Below, one piece after another: positions 35,142-43,964 of a stretch of DNA of 64,000 nt. The notes beneath the pieces are model-generated. The model worked only from the letters and a program-made list of their open reading frames with translations, was not told the DNA's origin and made no database searches. Each line of letters opens with the position of its first letter. Position 1 is the stretch's first letter. The position numbers were made by a program, and so were the translations under genes. Source of the DNA: Alphaproteobacteria bacterium MarineAlpha12_Bin1 (lineage in GTDB: Bacteria > Pseudomonadota > Alphaproteobacteria > UBA6615); the NCBI GenBank assembly GCA_002937505.1, contig PTJY01000001.1, positions 186,001 through 250,000 on the forward strand, written 5' to 3'.

Positions 35142-35978
35142 ATGGGACGGTTTTCACGCGACAAAGTGATTAGTAAATTACAAACTACCCTCGATGATAA
35201 TGGTGTCATATTTGATGCCTTCTGCGGATCGGGTATAACGGCTAAAATGGCGGCGATTGGAGGAGCTGATATGGTCACAACCCATATTTTAGCCTTTTAT
35301 CGGATGCAAGGCTTGAGCTCTATGGCTGGTTATTTGCCAATTGGAGATGCCAATTCTATAACACTTGATATAGGACAAAGTTATTTTAGAAGAGTTGTTC
35401 CTGACACCCCACTTTTTGCAGGTATACTTTGCTGTGATCCAACAAAGGACATGCAACAATTTGTACACACACTGATTGCAGCTGGATTTGATGGTATTAT
35501 GAATTGCCCGACTGTAGCTTTAATTGATGGTCAGTATCGCAAAGACCTTGAAGAGACCGGTTTAGGTTATTCTCACGAGATTGACATTTTGAGTTATGCC
35601 GCTGGCCAGGATATTTATACTAAAGCGTTTTGCACTAATTCTGATGAAGCCTTAGCCCTAGCTGAGGTAGGAGTTGATAATATTGTATTACATTTTGGTA
35701 ATAGCTCAGGTGGATCAATTGGTTCTTCTACAGTGTTAGCATTAGCTGATATGGTAGATAGGGCGGCAGTAATTTGTGACGTATTAGACAGTAAATTTCC
35801 CGGGAAACTTATTACTGCACATGGTGGTTCAATAGAGTCAGCAAGTGACTTTAGAGCGTTACTTAAAGAAGTACCACGATTGGATGGCTATATTGGAGGT
35901 TCTTCTGCAGAGAGGCTACCTATTGAAGAGGCAGTGCCTAAGGCAGTTCAAGCTTTTAAAGGCGTCAGAAATATTTAG
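35142..35978 (+). CDS. Phosphoenolpyruvate hydrolase-like TIM-barrel protein
   Basis: A 278-residue TIM barrel of the PEP-hydrolase-like / Tm-1 C-terminal family. Features include GSGITAKMAAIGGADM near the start, YLPIGDANS, GFDGIMNCPTVALIDGQYR, and the late AHGGSIESASDF and IGGSSAERLP phosphate-loop segments. In plants and fungi the same barrel is fused to an ATP-binding UPF0261 domain; here it stands alone. The ATG at 35142 has TGGAG just upstream and is preferred over a TTG four codons earlier. The true substrate is unknown. Decayed gene fragments lie on both sides. Confidence 0.82.
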   Translation: MGRFSRDKVISKLQTTLDDNGVIFDAFCGSGITAKMAAIGGADMVTTHILAFYRMQGLSSMAGYLPIGDANSITLDIGQSYFRRVVPDTPLFAGILCCDPTKDMQQFVHTLIAAGFDGIMNCPTVALIDGQYRKDLEETGLGYSHEIDILSYAAGQDIYTKAFCTNSDEALALAEVGVDNIVLHFGNSSGGSIGSSTVLALADMVDRAAVICDVLDSKFPGKLITAHGGSIESASDFRALLKEVPRLDGYIGGSSAERLPIEEAVPKAVQAFKGVRNI

Positions 35979-36229
35979 TTGTAAGGGTACATCCATCCAA
36001 CCGGGAACTAAAGGAAAACATTGAGGCTTTGAGAGTTCTCGACCTCGGCTACCGTGTAGATGCACTTTTTGTCCCAAAAGCGATTCCTGCCACCTACGAA
36101 GATGATAGAGCTCGGTATGATTAAGCTTTAAGGGCTAAATATTTCAGTGATTTTGAGGAATCTAACTCCATCAAAACATGCCAGAGTTTTTGTATAAGAA
36201 AACTACTTCTAATTGACCAAAGATGCTAA
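35978..36229 (+). pseudogene. Unidentified gene remnant with in-frame stop
   Basis: A single frame after the TIM-barrel gene reads as protein-like sequence: RELKENIEALRVLDLGYRVDAL, FVPKAIPATYEDDRARYD, then TAA at 36122-36124, then ALRAKYFSDFEE and on to a stop at 36227. The two parts read smoothly across the stop, as if a sense codon had mutated. There is no plausible start codon. I cannot place it in a family. It fills most of the 292-base gap before the quinone oxidoreductase gene. Confidence 0.5.
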
Positions 36230-36270
36230 GCCCTATAGCTAGTTATTAATTAATATTAGAGGAATAAAAT

Positions 36271-37254
36271 ATGCGTGCAGCATTTTACGATACACTCGGC
36301 CTAGCTAAAGAGGTTCTCACTGTTGGAGAACAGCCTACACCTGAGCCCGGTTCTGGCGAAGTACGAGTTAAATTGCGTAGCTCTGGTGTTAACCCATCTG
36401 ACACCAAGGCTCGACTGCGCGGCCGAGGTGGATCAATTCCGTTTCCGTTGATTATTCCTCAGAGTGATGGCGCCGGAGTGATAGACGCCATCGGGGAAGG
36501 AGTGAATGATCAACGACTTGGCAAACGGGTCTGGCTTATGAATGGACAATGGCAGCGTCCTTTCGGTACAGCGACAGAGTATATCTGCATTGAATCTAAA
36601 TATGTAATTGAATTGCCTGATGGTGTTGATATGGCTGTAGGAGCTTGTTTCGGGATTCCATACCTTACCGCACATCGCGCGGTAATGTTTGATGGGTCGG
36701 TTTCTGGTGAGACAATTCTTGTTCAAGGTGGAGCCGGAGCAGTTGGCTCTTATGCAATTCAAATTGCCAAGTTTTATGGAGCACGAGTCATCACCACTGT
36801 CAGTTCAGATGAAAAAGCTGAATATGTCCTCAATGTAGGTGCTGACGAAGTCATAAATTACCGGACCGAAGATGTACCTGAACGTATTACTGCAATGACA
36901 AAGGGGCGGGGTGTGAACCGTATAGTGGAACTTAATATTTCCGCAAATGGACCGATGTATGACAAAATACTTTCACAGGGGGGGACAGTCATTGTCTATG
37001 GAACCCATGAAATGACTGCGAGTTTTATGGCACAGAATTTCTACACCAAGTGGGCTTCACTTAAAGGGTTTCTTGTTTATACGATTGACGACGCTCAGCG
37101 TCTTGAAAGTGTGACATCACTCAATAAGATGTTAGCCGATGGTGTTCTCAAAACAACGATTGCAAAACGATTCACTCTTAATGATATTGTGCTGGCACAC
37201 GAGATGGTAGAATCTGCCAGGCATATTGGTAATGTGGTTATTGATGTGAGTTAG
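36271..37254 (+). CDS. Zinc-independent quinone oxidoreductase / MDR-family reductase
   Basis: A 327-residue medium-chain dehydrogenase/reductase of the NADPH:quinone reductase branch. The GroES-like N-terminal domain lacks the structural-zinc cysteine cluster (SSGVNPSDTK, FPLIIPQSDGAG). The Rossmann domain has the dinucleotide motif QGGAGAVGSYAIQIA and the NADP-type TVSSDEKAEY. AGAGGA precedes the ATG. It is alone on its strand and ends 20 bases before the convergent tRNA-Phe gene. The likely role is reduction of quinones or enones; the substrate is uncertain. Confidence 0.9.
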   Translation: MRAAFYDTLGLAKEVLTVGEQPTPEPGSGEVRVKLRSSGVNPSDTKARLRGRGGSIPFPLIIPQSDGAGVIDAIGEGVNDQRLGKRVWLMNGQWQRPFGTATEYICIESKYVIELPDGVDMAVGACFGIPYLTAHRAVMFDGSVSGETILVQGGAGAVGSYAIQIAKFYGARVITTVSSDEKAEYVLNVGADEVINYRTEDVPERITAMTKGRGVNRIVELNISANGPMYDKILSQGGTVIVYGTHEMTASFMAQNFYTKWASLKGFLVYTIDDAQRLESVTSLNKMLADGVLKTTIAKRFTLNDIVLAHEMVESARHIGNVVIDVS

Positions 37255-37274
37255 TTAGGGTTTATAGGGAAAAG

Positions 37275-37350
37275 TGGTGCCCAGGGGCGGAATTGAACCA
37301 CCGACACAAAGATTTTCAGTCTTCTGCTCTACCAACTGAGCTACCTGGGC
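37275..37350 (-). tRNA. tRNA-Phe (anticodon GAA)
   Basis: Reading the minus strand gives a complete 76-base cloverleaf with encoded CCA. The acceptor stem is GCCCAGG/CCTGGGC, the D-arm GCTCAGTTGGTAGAGC, the anticodon loop CTGAAAA with GAA, the variable loop is short, and the T-arm has GGTTCAATTCC. It stands downstream of yacG on the same strand, a conserved alphaproteobacterial order. Confidence 0.97.
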
Positions 37351-37388
37351 TTTTTTTAGTGACGAGCGGGTATACGAAATAAAAACTT

Positions 37389-37400
37389 CCCTGTACAGGG
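37389..37400. repeat. Perfect 12-base palindrome between yacG and tRNA-Phe
   Basis: CCCTGTACAGGG is a perfect palindrome in the 95-base gap between the yacG stop and the tRNA-Phe 5' end. Its position just upstream of the tRNA on the transcribed strand would suit a processing site or a regulator-binding site. A chance palindrome of this length cannot be excluded. Confidence 0.3.
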
Positions 37401-37445
37401 TCTAACTTCGAATAAATTTAGTTTTTTTTCATAACTTCAATTTGA

Positions 37446-37625
37446 TTAACACTCTTCATCTAATGCCGGGTCACCCCCTCCCTGATGCACCGTAGGCGCC
37501 TCATCTGTAGGAATTCGATACCTACCTTCAAACCATCGAGCCAAATCAGCATTTGCGCATCTTTCCGAACAAAAAGGCCTGTGACGTTTTACTGCCAATT
37601 TTCCACAATTGGGACAATCCGACAT
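37446..37625 (-). CDS. yacG: Zinc-ribbon protein YacG (DNA gyrase inhibitor family)
   Basis: A 59-residue zinc protein. It starts MSDCPNCGK and has the second cysteine pair in RPFCSERC, then ADLARWFEGRYRIP, the full YacG signature. The E. coli homologue binds gyrase and inhibits it. It lies 59 bases after the RNase G gene on the same strand and before tRNA-Phe, matching the usual alphaproteobacterial arrangement. Confidence 0.93.
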   Translation of the reverse strand: MSDCPNCGKLAVKRHRPFCSERCANADLARWFEGRYRIPTDEAPTVHQGGGDPALDEEC

Positions 37626-37684
37626 AATATTACCTATTAGTATTCCAATCTAATTCTGACTTTAATAGACTAACATAAACCAAA

Positions 37685-38911
37685 TTAATCATGGGAAATT
37701 CTTATTTTATCTGGAACGATCTCCCATTTCTCTGATGTCCTATCTGAGCAAATTTCGATTGTAACCTGACCTATTTTACTTGCAGCTTCCGCAAAAGTAT
37801 CCTTTAGGTCACCGTTCAAAACATTAACCACTTCAGCTGAAGCACGTAGCGTGTAGCCAGCAGATTTTGCCTTACGGCCGATTCCAACCATTTCTCGCAT
37901 AAGATTATAAGCGATGGTTTCAGCCGTCGGCACTGACGATGATATATTTTTTGTCAAACTCTCTGACAAAGATGGACCTCGACGAGCCCTGGTCATTTCT
38001 ATCAGACCTAGATGGGAAAAACCGAGTACATGGGTTGGAAAGGGGTCATCCTTGAGTTGTTCACGTAGAGCTTTTAAAACCACCTTACGATCATCATTAC
38101 TATTCATTTTTAAAGCATCTATAACAATTGCCCCGCCTAAACGCCTTAGACGTAATTGTCTCGCTATCTCTTGCATGGCGAAAAGGTTTATATCGAGTGA
38201 TCCACGTTTAGCCTGACCAGCAAACTTTGCCGAGTTAACGTCTATGGCGCAAAGCGTCTCATATTGTTCAAAAACAATTTCAGCACCGTTTTGTAGTATC
38301 ACTTTTCTCAAAAGAGCACTGGAAATTGCGTCATCTACTTCATACTTTTCAAATAAAGATGGTTCTTCATATTCAAGCCTGAAGGACTCTCTTTTTCCTT
38401 CAACCTGTAGCCATTCCATTAATTTTTTTTCAATATAGGCGTCGGAAAACACCACCCGTGAAACCTTATCTCGAATACACATGGACAAAATTGAATCAAG
38501 TGGCTCTGGCGGTGGATTTATGCACGCTGGAGCTTGATGCTTTGGGCTACTTACGTCTAACTGTAATTGCTTAAGTCGAGGGCCCTTATTTGCAAATCCA
38601 TCAGCTGTAACCTCAACCTTTATAGTCTGGCCCTCATGAATTAGCTTATTTATTGATAGCGCCTCTGATTTTCCATTAGTCGATACTGCATCCTTTGCAC
38701 TCAAAAACCCTATAATATTACTTCCTAAATCTATAAAAGCTGCATTCACTGAAGGATCAACATAAGTGACCTTCCCCAAATGGATTCCACCCACTTTAGT
38801 AGGCTCTATTTTCCGGTAATGATTCACCTGCCATACTTTATTATCACGCACATGTGCCGTACGGATTTCACCCGGAGATCTCTCTATAAGTATGGTCCAA
38901 TCTTTTACGAT
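37685..38911 (-). CDS. rng: Ribonuclease E/G family protein; start codon uncertain
   Basis: A single-strand endoribonuclease of the RNase E/G family. An S1-type domain (VGGIHLGKVTYVDPSVNAAFIDLG) is followed by the DNase-I-like catalytic region LCAIDVNSAKFAG and EIARQLRLRRLGGAIVID. The zinc-link CPxC motif of longer homologues is not seen. The first standard start codon is GTG at 38851. The conserved N-terminal strand ILIERSPGEIRTAH lies upstream of it in the same frame, open back to a TAA at 38915-38917, with no ATG, GTG or TTG. Coordinates here extend to the ATC at 38911 to include it; the minimal model is 37685-38851. The frame overlaps the end of maf. Confidence 0.85.
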   Translation of the reverse strand: MVKDWTILIERSPGEIRTAHVRDNKVWQVNHYRKIEPTKVGGIHLGKVTYVDPSVNAAFIDLGSNIIGFLSAKDAVSTNGKSEALSINKLIHEGQTIKVEVTADGFANKGPRLKQLQLDVSSPKHQAPACINPPPEPLDSILSMCIRDKVSRVVFSDAYIEKKLMEWLQVEGKRESFRLEYEEPSLFEKYEVDDAISSALLRKVILQNGAEIVFEQYETLCAIDVNSAKFAGQAKRGSLDINLFAMQEIARQLRLRRLGGAIVIDALKMNSNDDRKVVLKALREQLKDDPFPTHVLGFSHLGLIEMTRARRGPSLSESLTKNISSSVPTAETIAYNLMREMVGIGRKAKSAGYTLRASAEVVNVLNGDLKDTFAEAASKIGQVTIEICSDRTSEKWEIVPDKIRISHD

Positions 38912-39483
38912 CGTTTAAAACCTAAACCAGTTAACATAGCTATAGCAGAGGCGATATCAAGTCCAACTATGTTAGTATAAGATCCATTTATTGATAGCAC
39001 AAATGAGCCCGCAAGTCCCTGTATCGCATATCCCCCTGCCTTGTCCTTCCATTGGCCTGTCAATATAAATGCATCTATCTCATCAGGGGTAAGCCTTTTA
39101 AATCGAACAATAGTTGAGATAGACTTAAGAGATAAATCTCCTTTAGGAGAAATAACGCATATCCCGCCATATACTCTATGGCGTCGGCCCGATAGTTGTT
39201 TAATATAGGCCCTAGCGTTATCAGGGTCAGAAGGTTTTCCCATCAGCCGACGCCCGGCTGATACAATTGTATCAGCTCCTATAATAAAATTATTAGGGTT
39301 ACGCTCATAAACATATTTAGCTTTGCTTAATGCAAGTCTTTTTACTAAATGTGACCCAGTTTCATTTTTGATTATAGACTCGTCTAGATCGGCGGGTTCA
39401 ACCTTGTCCGGGTGCACGCCGGCAGAGGCCAAAAGACTTAACCGCCTTGGAGAAGCAGACGCTAGGATTAATTTTTGCGACAC
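38905..39483 (-). CDS. maf: Maf-type nucleoside triphosphate pyrophosphatase
   Basis: A 192-residue Maf/YhdE-family protein hydrolysing non-canonical or modified nucleoside triphosphates to monophosphates. It begins with ILASASPRRLSLLASAGV, the nucleotide-binding P-loop-like signature, and continues with ADTIVSAGRRLMGKP, SGRRHRVYGG and GSYTNIVGLD. Length is normal. It lies between infA and rng, the conserved order, and its stop overlaps the probable start region of rng. Confidence 0.94.
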   Translation of the reverse strand: MSQKLILASASPRRLSLLASAGVHPDKVEPADLDESIIKNETGSHLVKRLALSKAKYVYERNPNNFIIGADTIVSAGRRLMGKPSDPDNARAYIKQLSGRRHRVYGGICVISPKGDLSLKSISTIVRFKRLTPDEIDAFILTGQWKDKAGGYAIQGLAGSFVLSINGSYTNIVGLDIASAIAMLTGLGFKRS

Positions 39484-39549
39484 GACTTTTGCTCAATGCT
39501 ATTTAGGTATAGCAAGATAATCAAAAAAGAATAAATTGACAGGTACAAT

Positions 39550-39768
39550 TTATTTATATCGGAATGTAATGCGTCCTTTTGACAGGTCATACGGTGTCAT
39601 TTCAACATTTACCTTATCACCAGCTAAAACACGGATGCGATGTTTTCTCATCTTCCCCGCCGTATGAGCCAAAACTTGATGATCGTTATCTAGTTTAACT
39701 CTAAACATTGCATTCGGAAGCACCTCAGTTACAGTGCCAGAAAATTCTAATAAGTCCTCTTTTGCCAT
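39550..39768 (-). CDS. infA: Translation initiation factor IF-1
   Basis: A 72-residue OB-fold factor binding the ribosomal A site during initiation. The sequence from [13 protein letters not shown] through the [19 protein letters not shown] core to RITFRYK is textbook IF-1. The ATG at 39768 gives the standard length; an in-frame start four codons upstream is less likely. It leads the infA-maf-rng-yacG run on the minus strand. Confidence 0.97.
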   Translation of the reverse strand: MAKEDLLEFSGTVTEVLPNAMFRVKLDNDHQVLAHTAGKMRKHRIRVLAGDKVNVEMTPYDLSKGRITFRYK

Positions 39769-39932
39769 ATTGTATCCCATTGTTGTTTTTGCCTAAAAAC
39801 AGCTTGTAATAAGAGTTGGAACTCATTTTTATTATAAACTCAACCTCTATTTTTAATTTGACACTTGCAAAATCAAAAAAAAATGTTGCCATTAACCAGT
39901 TGTAACACAAAAAGTAATGGAAGGAGATACCT

Positions 39933-40724
39933 ATGGCTGACGATATTTTATATGAAACAGTTGGACCTATCCGAATAATCACAATTAATAGACCCTCCAA
40001 AATGAACTCGTTAGATTTCTCCGCCAACGATAAATTAATAAATGCCTTTAAAATGTTTGATGAGGATAACGAAGCGCGTGTCGCTATAATCACTGGATCA
40101 GGATCTGATTCTTTTTGTGCAGGAGCTGATTTAAAAAGTTACACACTAGAATTCGCTACAACCCCCCCTGATCAATTTCATACAAAGTATACCAATGGAT
40201 ATGGCTTAGGAGGAATCACAAGAAACCTGAATATTAATAAGCCAATCATAGCATCAATTAATGGTTATGCTATGTCGGGAGGCTTCGAAATAGCTCTGGC
40301 TTGTGACATACGCATTTGCTCCGATAATGCTATTTTTGCATTACAGGATGTAAAATGGGGTTTTCACGCATGTGATGGAGCCTTAGTTAGACTTCCACAC
40401 ATTATTGGCCTTACTCATACTATGGAAATGTTTTTAACTGGAAATCGCTATGATTCAACCTGGGCAGAAAAAGTGGGCCTAGTAAATACAGTGGTTGATC
40501 AATCTTCACTTATGGATAAATGTCTTGAAATGGCCAATTTAATAGCGACTAGATCACCTACAGCTATACAACTCGGCAAAGAAACCATTTTCCATGCTCT
40601 CGGAAGACCATTATCAGATGGCCTACAATTCGAAAGCACCTCATTTCGTAAACTTGGAGATAACAATGATTTGATCGAAGGAACGAGAGCCTTTGCCGAA
40701 AAACGAGAGCCCACATTTAAATAA
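39933..40724 (+). CDS. Enoyl-CoA hydratase/isomerase-family (crotonase) protein
   Basis: A 263-residue crotonase-fold protein. CAGADLK gives the oxyanion-hole segment, and MSGGFEIALACD carries the first catalytic glutamate (Glu144 of rat hydratase). The position of the second glutamate (Glu164) is Asp in LQDVKWG, so classical hydratase chemistry is not assured. Lyase, isomerase or hydrolase activity is possible. AAGGAGA sits just before the ATG. It is the only plus-strand gene within the housekeeping block between UPF0262 and infA. Confidence 0.88.
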   Translation: MADDILYETVGPIRIITINRPSKMNSLDFSANDKLINAFKMFDEDNEARVAIITGSGSDSFCAGADLKSYTLEFATTPPDQFHTKYTNGYGLGGITRNLNINKPIIASINGYAMSGGFEIALACDIRICSDNAIFALQDVKWGFHACDGALVRLPHIIGLTHTMEMFLTGNRYDSTWAEKVGLVNTVVDQSSLMDKCLEMANLIATRSPTAIQLGKETIFHALGRPLSDGLQFESTSFRKLGDNNDLIEGTRAFAEKREPTFK

Positions 40725-40733
40725 AAAAATGGA

Positions 40734-41225
40734 CTAAGCCCTAATGTGAAGTGCACATATTAGAGTAAACAGGCGTCGGGCTGTATTGTCATCCAATCCA
40801 ACTTTATCGAAGAGAAGCGTCTTTAGCCTATCAGACCCATCATTATGAAGAGCTCGTCTTCCAAAATCGATAGCCTCAATTTTTTCTGGAGACGCTTTTT
40901 TTGTAGCCTCATAGTAATTTTCACAAACGACAAAATATTCTTTAATGACTTTTTTTAGGGGCCGAACAGAGAGAGCTAATTCCCCTAGTTTTGCTTTATC
41001 TTGACCAGATATATCAATAATAACTCTGCCCTCATGAACAAAAACTCTTATGTCATATGGGCCTATATGGCCCTCTCCAAAAAAACTTGGCTGAGGTTTA
41101 AAATAGTTTTTCTCCACCAGATCGTGGATTGCAATTTCGATCTCTTTTTGAATGTGAGGCTGATATCGAATTACACCTGAATTGTGCAGTGTCACAGACG
41201 AAATTTTTTGATTGCTATTAAACAA
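40734..41225 (-). CDS. UPF0262 family protein
   Basis: A 163-residue protein of the alphaproteobacterial UPF0262 family. It is recognised by IEIAIHDLVEKNYF, GPYDIR, the KVIKEYFVVCENYYEA helix, IEAIDFGRRALHNDGSD, and the terminal TARRLFTLICALHIR. The function is unknown. It is usually found in the hisD-to-infA block, as here, which supports the lineage. It converges with the crotonase gene. Confidence 0.9.
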   Translation of the reverse strand: MFNSNQKISSVTLHNSGVIRYQPHIQKEIEIAIHDLVEKNYFKPQPSFFGEGHIGPYDIRVFVHEGRVIIDISGQDKAKLGELALSVRPLKKVIKEYFVVCENYYEATKKASPEKIEAIDFGRRALHNDGSDRLKTLLFDKVGLDDNTARRLFTLICALHIRA

Positions 41226-41478
41226 TTTACCTTACCAACCCTTATTATTTTGAATTATTTATTAATTAACTATTGAGCTATAGATTAAGATCTTGAGTAA
41301 CCTGATCGCCGCGGTTCAGTAATATATAGAAAGAAATATTACAGAACAAGACATATTTGATAAGATTTATAATAGAATATGTAATAAAATTACAAAACAC
41401 TATTAAAAATTCTATCAAATTGCTTAGTTTAATTGAGAGTCTTGGAGATCGGCTTTAATTCTCGATCAAAAGTTATAT

Positions 41479-42795
41479 TTATTTCTCCGGCATTAGATTG
41501 CTTAGTCGCAGAGAAACTGAAAGAGCATGACCCTCCAGACCTTCAGCATTCGCCAAAGTAACAGCCTCAGGACCTATCATCTGTAAACTAGAGGGGCTAC
41601 ATGAAACTAATGACGTCCGTTTCATAAAATCAAGAACACCAAGCCCAGAAGAAAAACGAGAGGTCCGACCAGTCGGAAGAACGTGATTAGTCCCGGCAAT
41701 GTAATCACCTATGGCTTCAGGTGTATGTGCCCCTAAAAAGATGGCTCCAGCATTTATGACCCTATCAGCTATAAACTCGCACTGGTCACACGCGAGCTCA
41801 AGATGTTCCGGTGCTATTAGATTAATAGTTGGTATTGCTGATTCAATTTCTGGCACTAGAATTATTGCTCCGTTCCTCTCCCAGGAAGATCGAGCAACTA
41901 TAGATCTAGGTAAATTATTTAGATGCTCTAGCACAGCTAGCTCCACAGAGTGAGCAAATGATTTGTTATCAGTAATTAAAATTGCTTGAGATGATTCGTC
42001 ATGCTCAGCCTGACTCAGCAAATCTGCAGCTATCCATATAGGATCATTATTTGAATCGGCAACTACAGTTATTTCCGAAGGTCCTGCAATCATATCAATG
42101 CCCACAACCCCAAAAACCTGTTTTTTAGCTGCAGCAACATAAGCATTACCGGGCCCTACTATTTTGTTTACTGAGGCAATGGTTTCTGTGCCATATGCTA
42201 AAGATGCAATAGCTTGTGCTCCACCAATCCGATAAATTTCATTAACACCGGACAGTCCAGCTGCTGTTAAAACTGAGGGATTAAGATAACCCTCAGGAGC
42301 AGGAACTACCATAACAATTCTCTCTACTCCTGCAACTTGTGCAGGAATAGAATTCATCAACACGGAAGAGGGATAAGCTGCAGTGCCGCCTGGCACATAT
42401 AAACCTACAGACTCTATTGGACGCCATCGACTGCCTAAACGTACACCACAATCATCTGTATAATCTATATCCTTCGGTATTTGGGTTTTATGAAACTCGG
42501 TGATTCGAGAGTGAGCCTTAATCAGTGCTTTTTTGACATCATCAGGACAAGCGGACTCAGCATGAGCAATTTCAGATTCAGAAACACGCATCCCAGAAGG
42601 TTCAAGCAATACCTTATCAAATTTTTCAGTAAAATTAATTACAGCTGAATCACCATTTTTTGACACTGCTGATAAAATTTTTTGTACGCTTTTGTTAATA
42701 TCCTTTTTTGATTCTCTTTTTTTTGAGAGAAATCTATTAAATTCCTTTTCAAAATTAGAATCTAATAAATCAAAATTATGCGGCATCTGAATCAA
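41479..42795 (-). CDS. hisD: Histidinol dehydrogenase
   Basis: A 438-residue zinc enzyme performing the last two NAD-dependent oxidations of histidine synthesis. Signature segments are [51 protein letters not shown] and the histidines in APEHLELA and [13 protein letters not shown]. It overlaps hisG upstream by 20 bases, so the two are translationally coupled. The 253-base stretch after it contains no gene. Confidence 0.96.
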   Translation of the reverse strand: MIQMPHNFDLLDSNFEKEFNRFLSKKRESKKDINKSVQKILSAVSKNGDSAVINFTEKFDKVLLEPSGMRVSESEIAHAESACPDDVKKALIKAHSRITEFHKTQIPKDIDYTDDCGVRLGSRWRPIESVGLYVPGGTAAYPSSVLMNSIPAQVAGVERIVMVVPAPEGYLNPSVLTAAGLSGVNEIYRIGGAQAIASLAYGTETIASVNKIVGPGNAYVAAAKKQVFGVVGIDMIAGPSEITVVADSNNDPIWIAADLLSQAEHDESSQAILITDNKSFAHSVELAVLEHLNNLPRSIVARSSWERNGAIILVPEIESAIPTINLIAPEHLELACDQCEFIADRVINAGAIFLGAHTPEAIGDYIAGTNHVLPTGRTSRFSSGLGVLDFMKRTSLVSCSPSSLQMIGPEAVTLANAEGLEGHALSVSLRLSNLMPEK

Positions 42796-43450
42796 CCTTA
42801 ACTACGAGACGAAATTTTTCGATCCAGGATCCAAGTGTTCTTGCACATGTTTTTAAAGAGGCTCGATTAACAACAAGGCGACTGCTGACATCTGTAATTG
42901 TTTCAATTTCTACTAAGCCATTAGACTTCAATGTTTCTCCAGTTGACACGAGGTCAACTATACGTCGGCAGAGGCCCAGCATTGGGGCCAGCTCAATCGC
43001 GCCATTAAGCTTAATACATTCCGCCTGAACACCCCTCTGGGAAAAGTGATTTTGTGTAAGGTTCGGATATTTAGTAGCAACCCTAACGTGGCTCCACTGT
43101 GAAGGGTTATCAGCGACAATAAGGGCTTCGGGAGCAGCAACTACTAAACGACATTTACCAACACCTAAGTCTAAAGGAGAGTAAAGCTCTGGATAGTCAA
43201 ATTCCATAGAAACATCATTACCACAGATCCCAAAATCAGCAGCTCCGAAAGCAACGAAAGTTGCTACATCAAACGGCCGCACCCTTATTATATCTAAATT
43301 TGGATCGGAAGTTGTAAATCTCAATGCTCGAGAATCTATATTGTCAAAATCTTTTTCAACAACAATTCCTGCACTGTCAAGTATTGGCATAACCTCCTTT
43401 AAAATTCGACCTTTTGGCAAAGCAAGAACTAATTTCTTTTCCTCATTCAC
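42776..43450 (-). CDS. hisG: ATP phosphoribosyltransferase, short form
   Basis: A 224-residue catalytic subunit of the first step of histidine synthesis. It lacks the C-terminal regulatory domain of long-form HisG and so should depend on a HisZ partner for activity and feedback inhibition. [27 protein letters not shown] and [14 protein letters not shown] are family signatures. No hisZ is present in the window. The gene heads the hisG-hisD pair and follows DUF2948. Confidence 0.94.
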   Translation of the reverse strand: MNEEKKLVLALPKGRILKEVMPILDSAGIVVEKDFDNIDSRALRFTTSDPNLDIIRVRPFDVATFVAFGAADFGICGNDVSMEFDYPELYSPLDLGVGKCRLVVAAPEALIVADNPSQWSHVRVATKYPNLTQNHFSQRGVQAECIKLNGAIELAPMLGLCRRIVDLVSTGETLKSNGLVEIETITDVSSRLVVNRASLKTCARTLGSWIEKFRLVVKVDSDAA

Positions 43451-43514
43451 AAACTGTCTCCAATATACTAATTAAAAATTAATGTCTAATTGCTCTAGAA
43501 TAAACATGTTTCTT

Positions 43515-43964
43515 TTAATCAAAACTATGTCCTGGCCGTTTATTTGCTGACCAAGGCTCGCCAAAGTCTTCTAGATGACACAAGAGCTGAGAAGTTTCCA
43601 GCCGTATTGCCGCACCTCTGGAAAAAGTGATTTCAACTATGAAGCCCCTATTAGAGTTTATCTCAAGGTCAACAGCTAATAAATTTAAAAACAGTCCAGG
43701 TTTATGGCGCTCCAAACATTTACGCTTCACTCCTAATACATGGTGAAACGTTATGCCAGAATGAACTCTCTCTCCTGCAAATTCACTATTTTTATTAGCT
43801 GTTTCCCAGCGAAAGCGATTGGCAGCAAACATAAATTGCTTATTATTTTGGTCATAAGCAAGATCTAAGACAGGTACTATCGCATCTTGCAAAGCAACAG
43901 AAATAACTTTTAGGTCCTCTTTGTCAACCGCCTTTAGCCTCAGCAGGCCACTATTTTTTTTCAC
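43515..43964 (-). CDS. DUF2948 family protein
   Basis: A 149-residue protein of the alphaproteobacterial DUF2948 family. [21 protein letters not shown] opens the domain. NRFRWE, the VLGVKRK core, [10 protein letters not shown] and LEDFGEPW are the family elements. The role is unknown, but the location between murA and hisG is conserved. Its start overlaps the murA stop by 4 bases. Confidence 0.87.
   Translation of the reverse strand: MKKNSGLLRLKAVDKEDLKVISVALQDAIVPVLDLAYDQNNKQFMFAANRFRWETANKNSEFAGERVHSGITFHHVLGVKRKCLERHKPGLFLNLLAVDLEINSNRGFIVEITFSRGAAIRLETSQLLCHLEDFGEPWSANKRPGHSFD

Noticed and set aside
41226-41478. Possible hidden gene or terminator after hisD
   Set aside because: No open frame of use; only an imperfect GATCG/CGATC repeat without a T-run. 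It appears to be empty AT-rich spacer.
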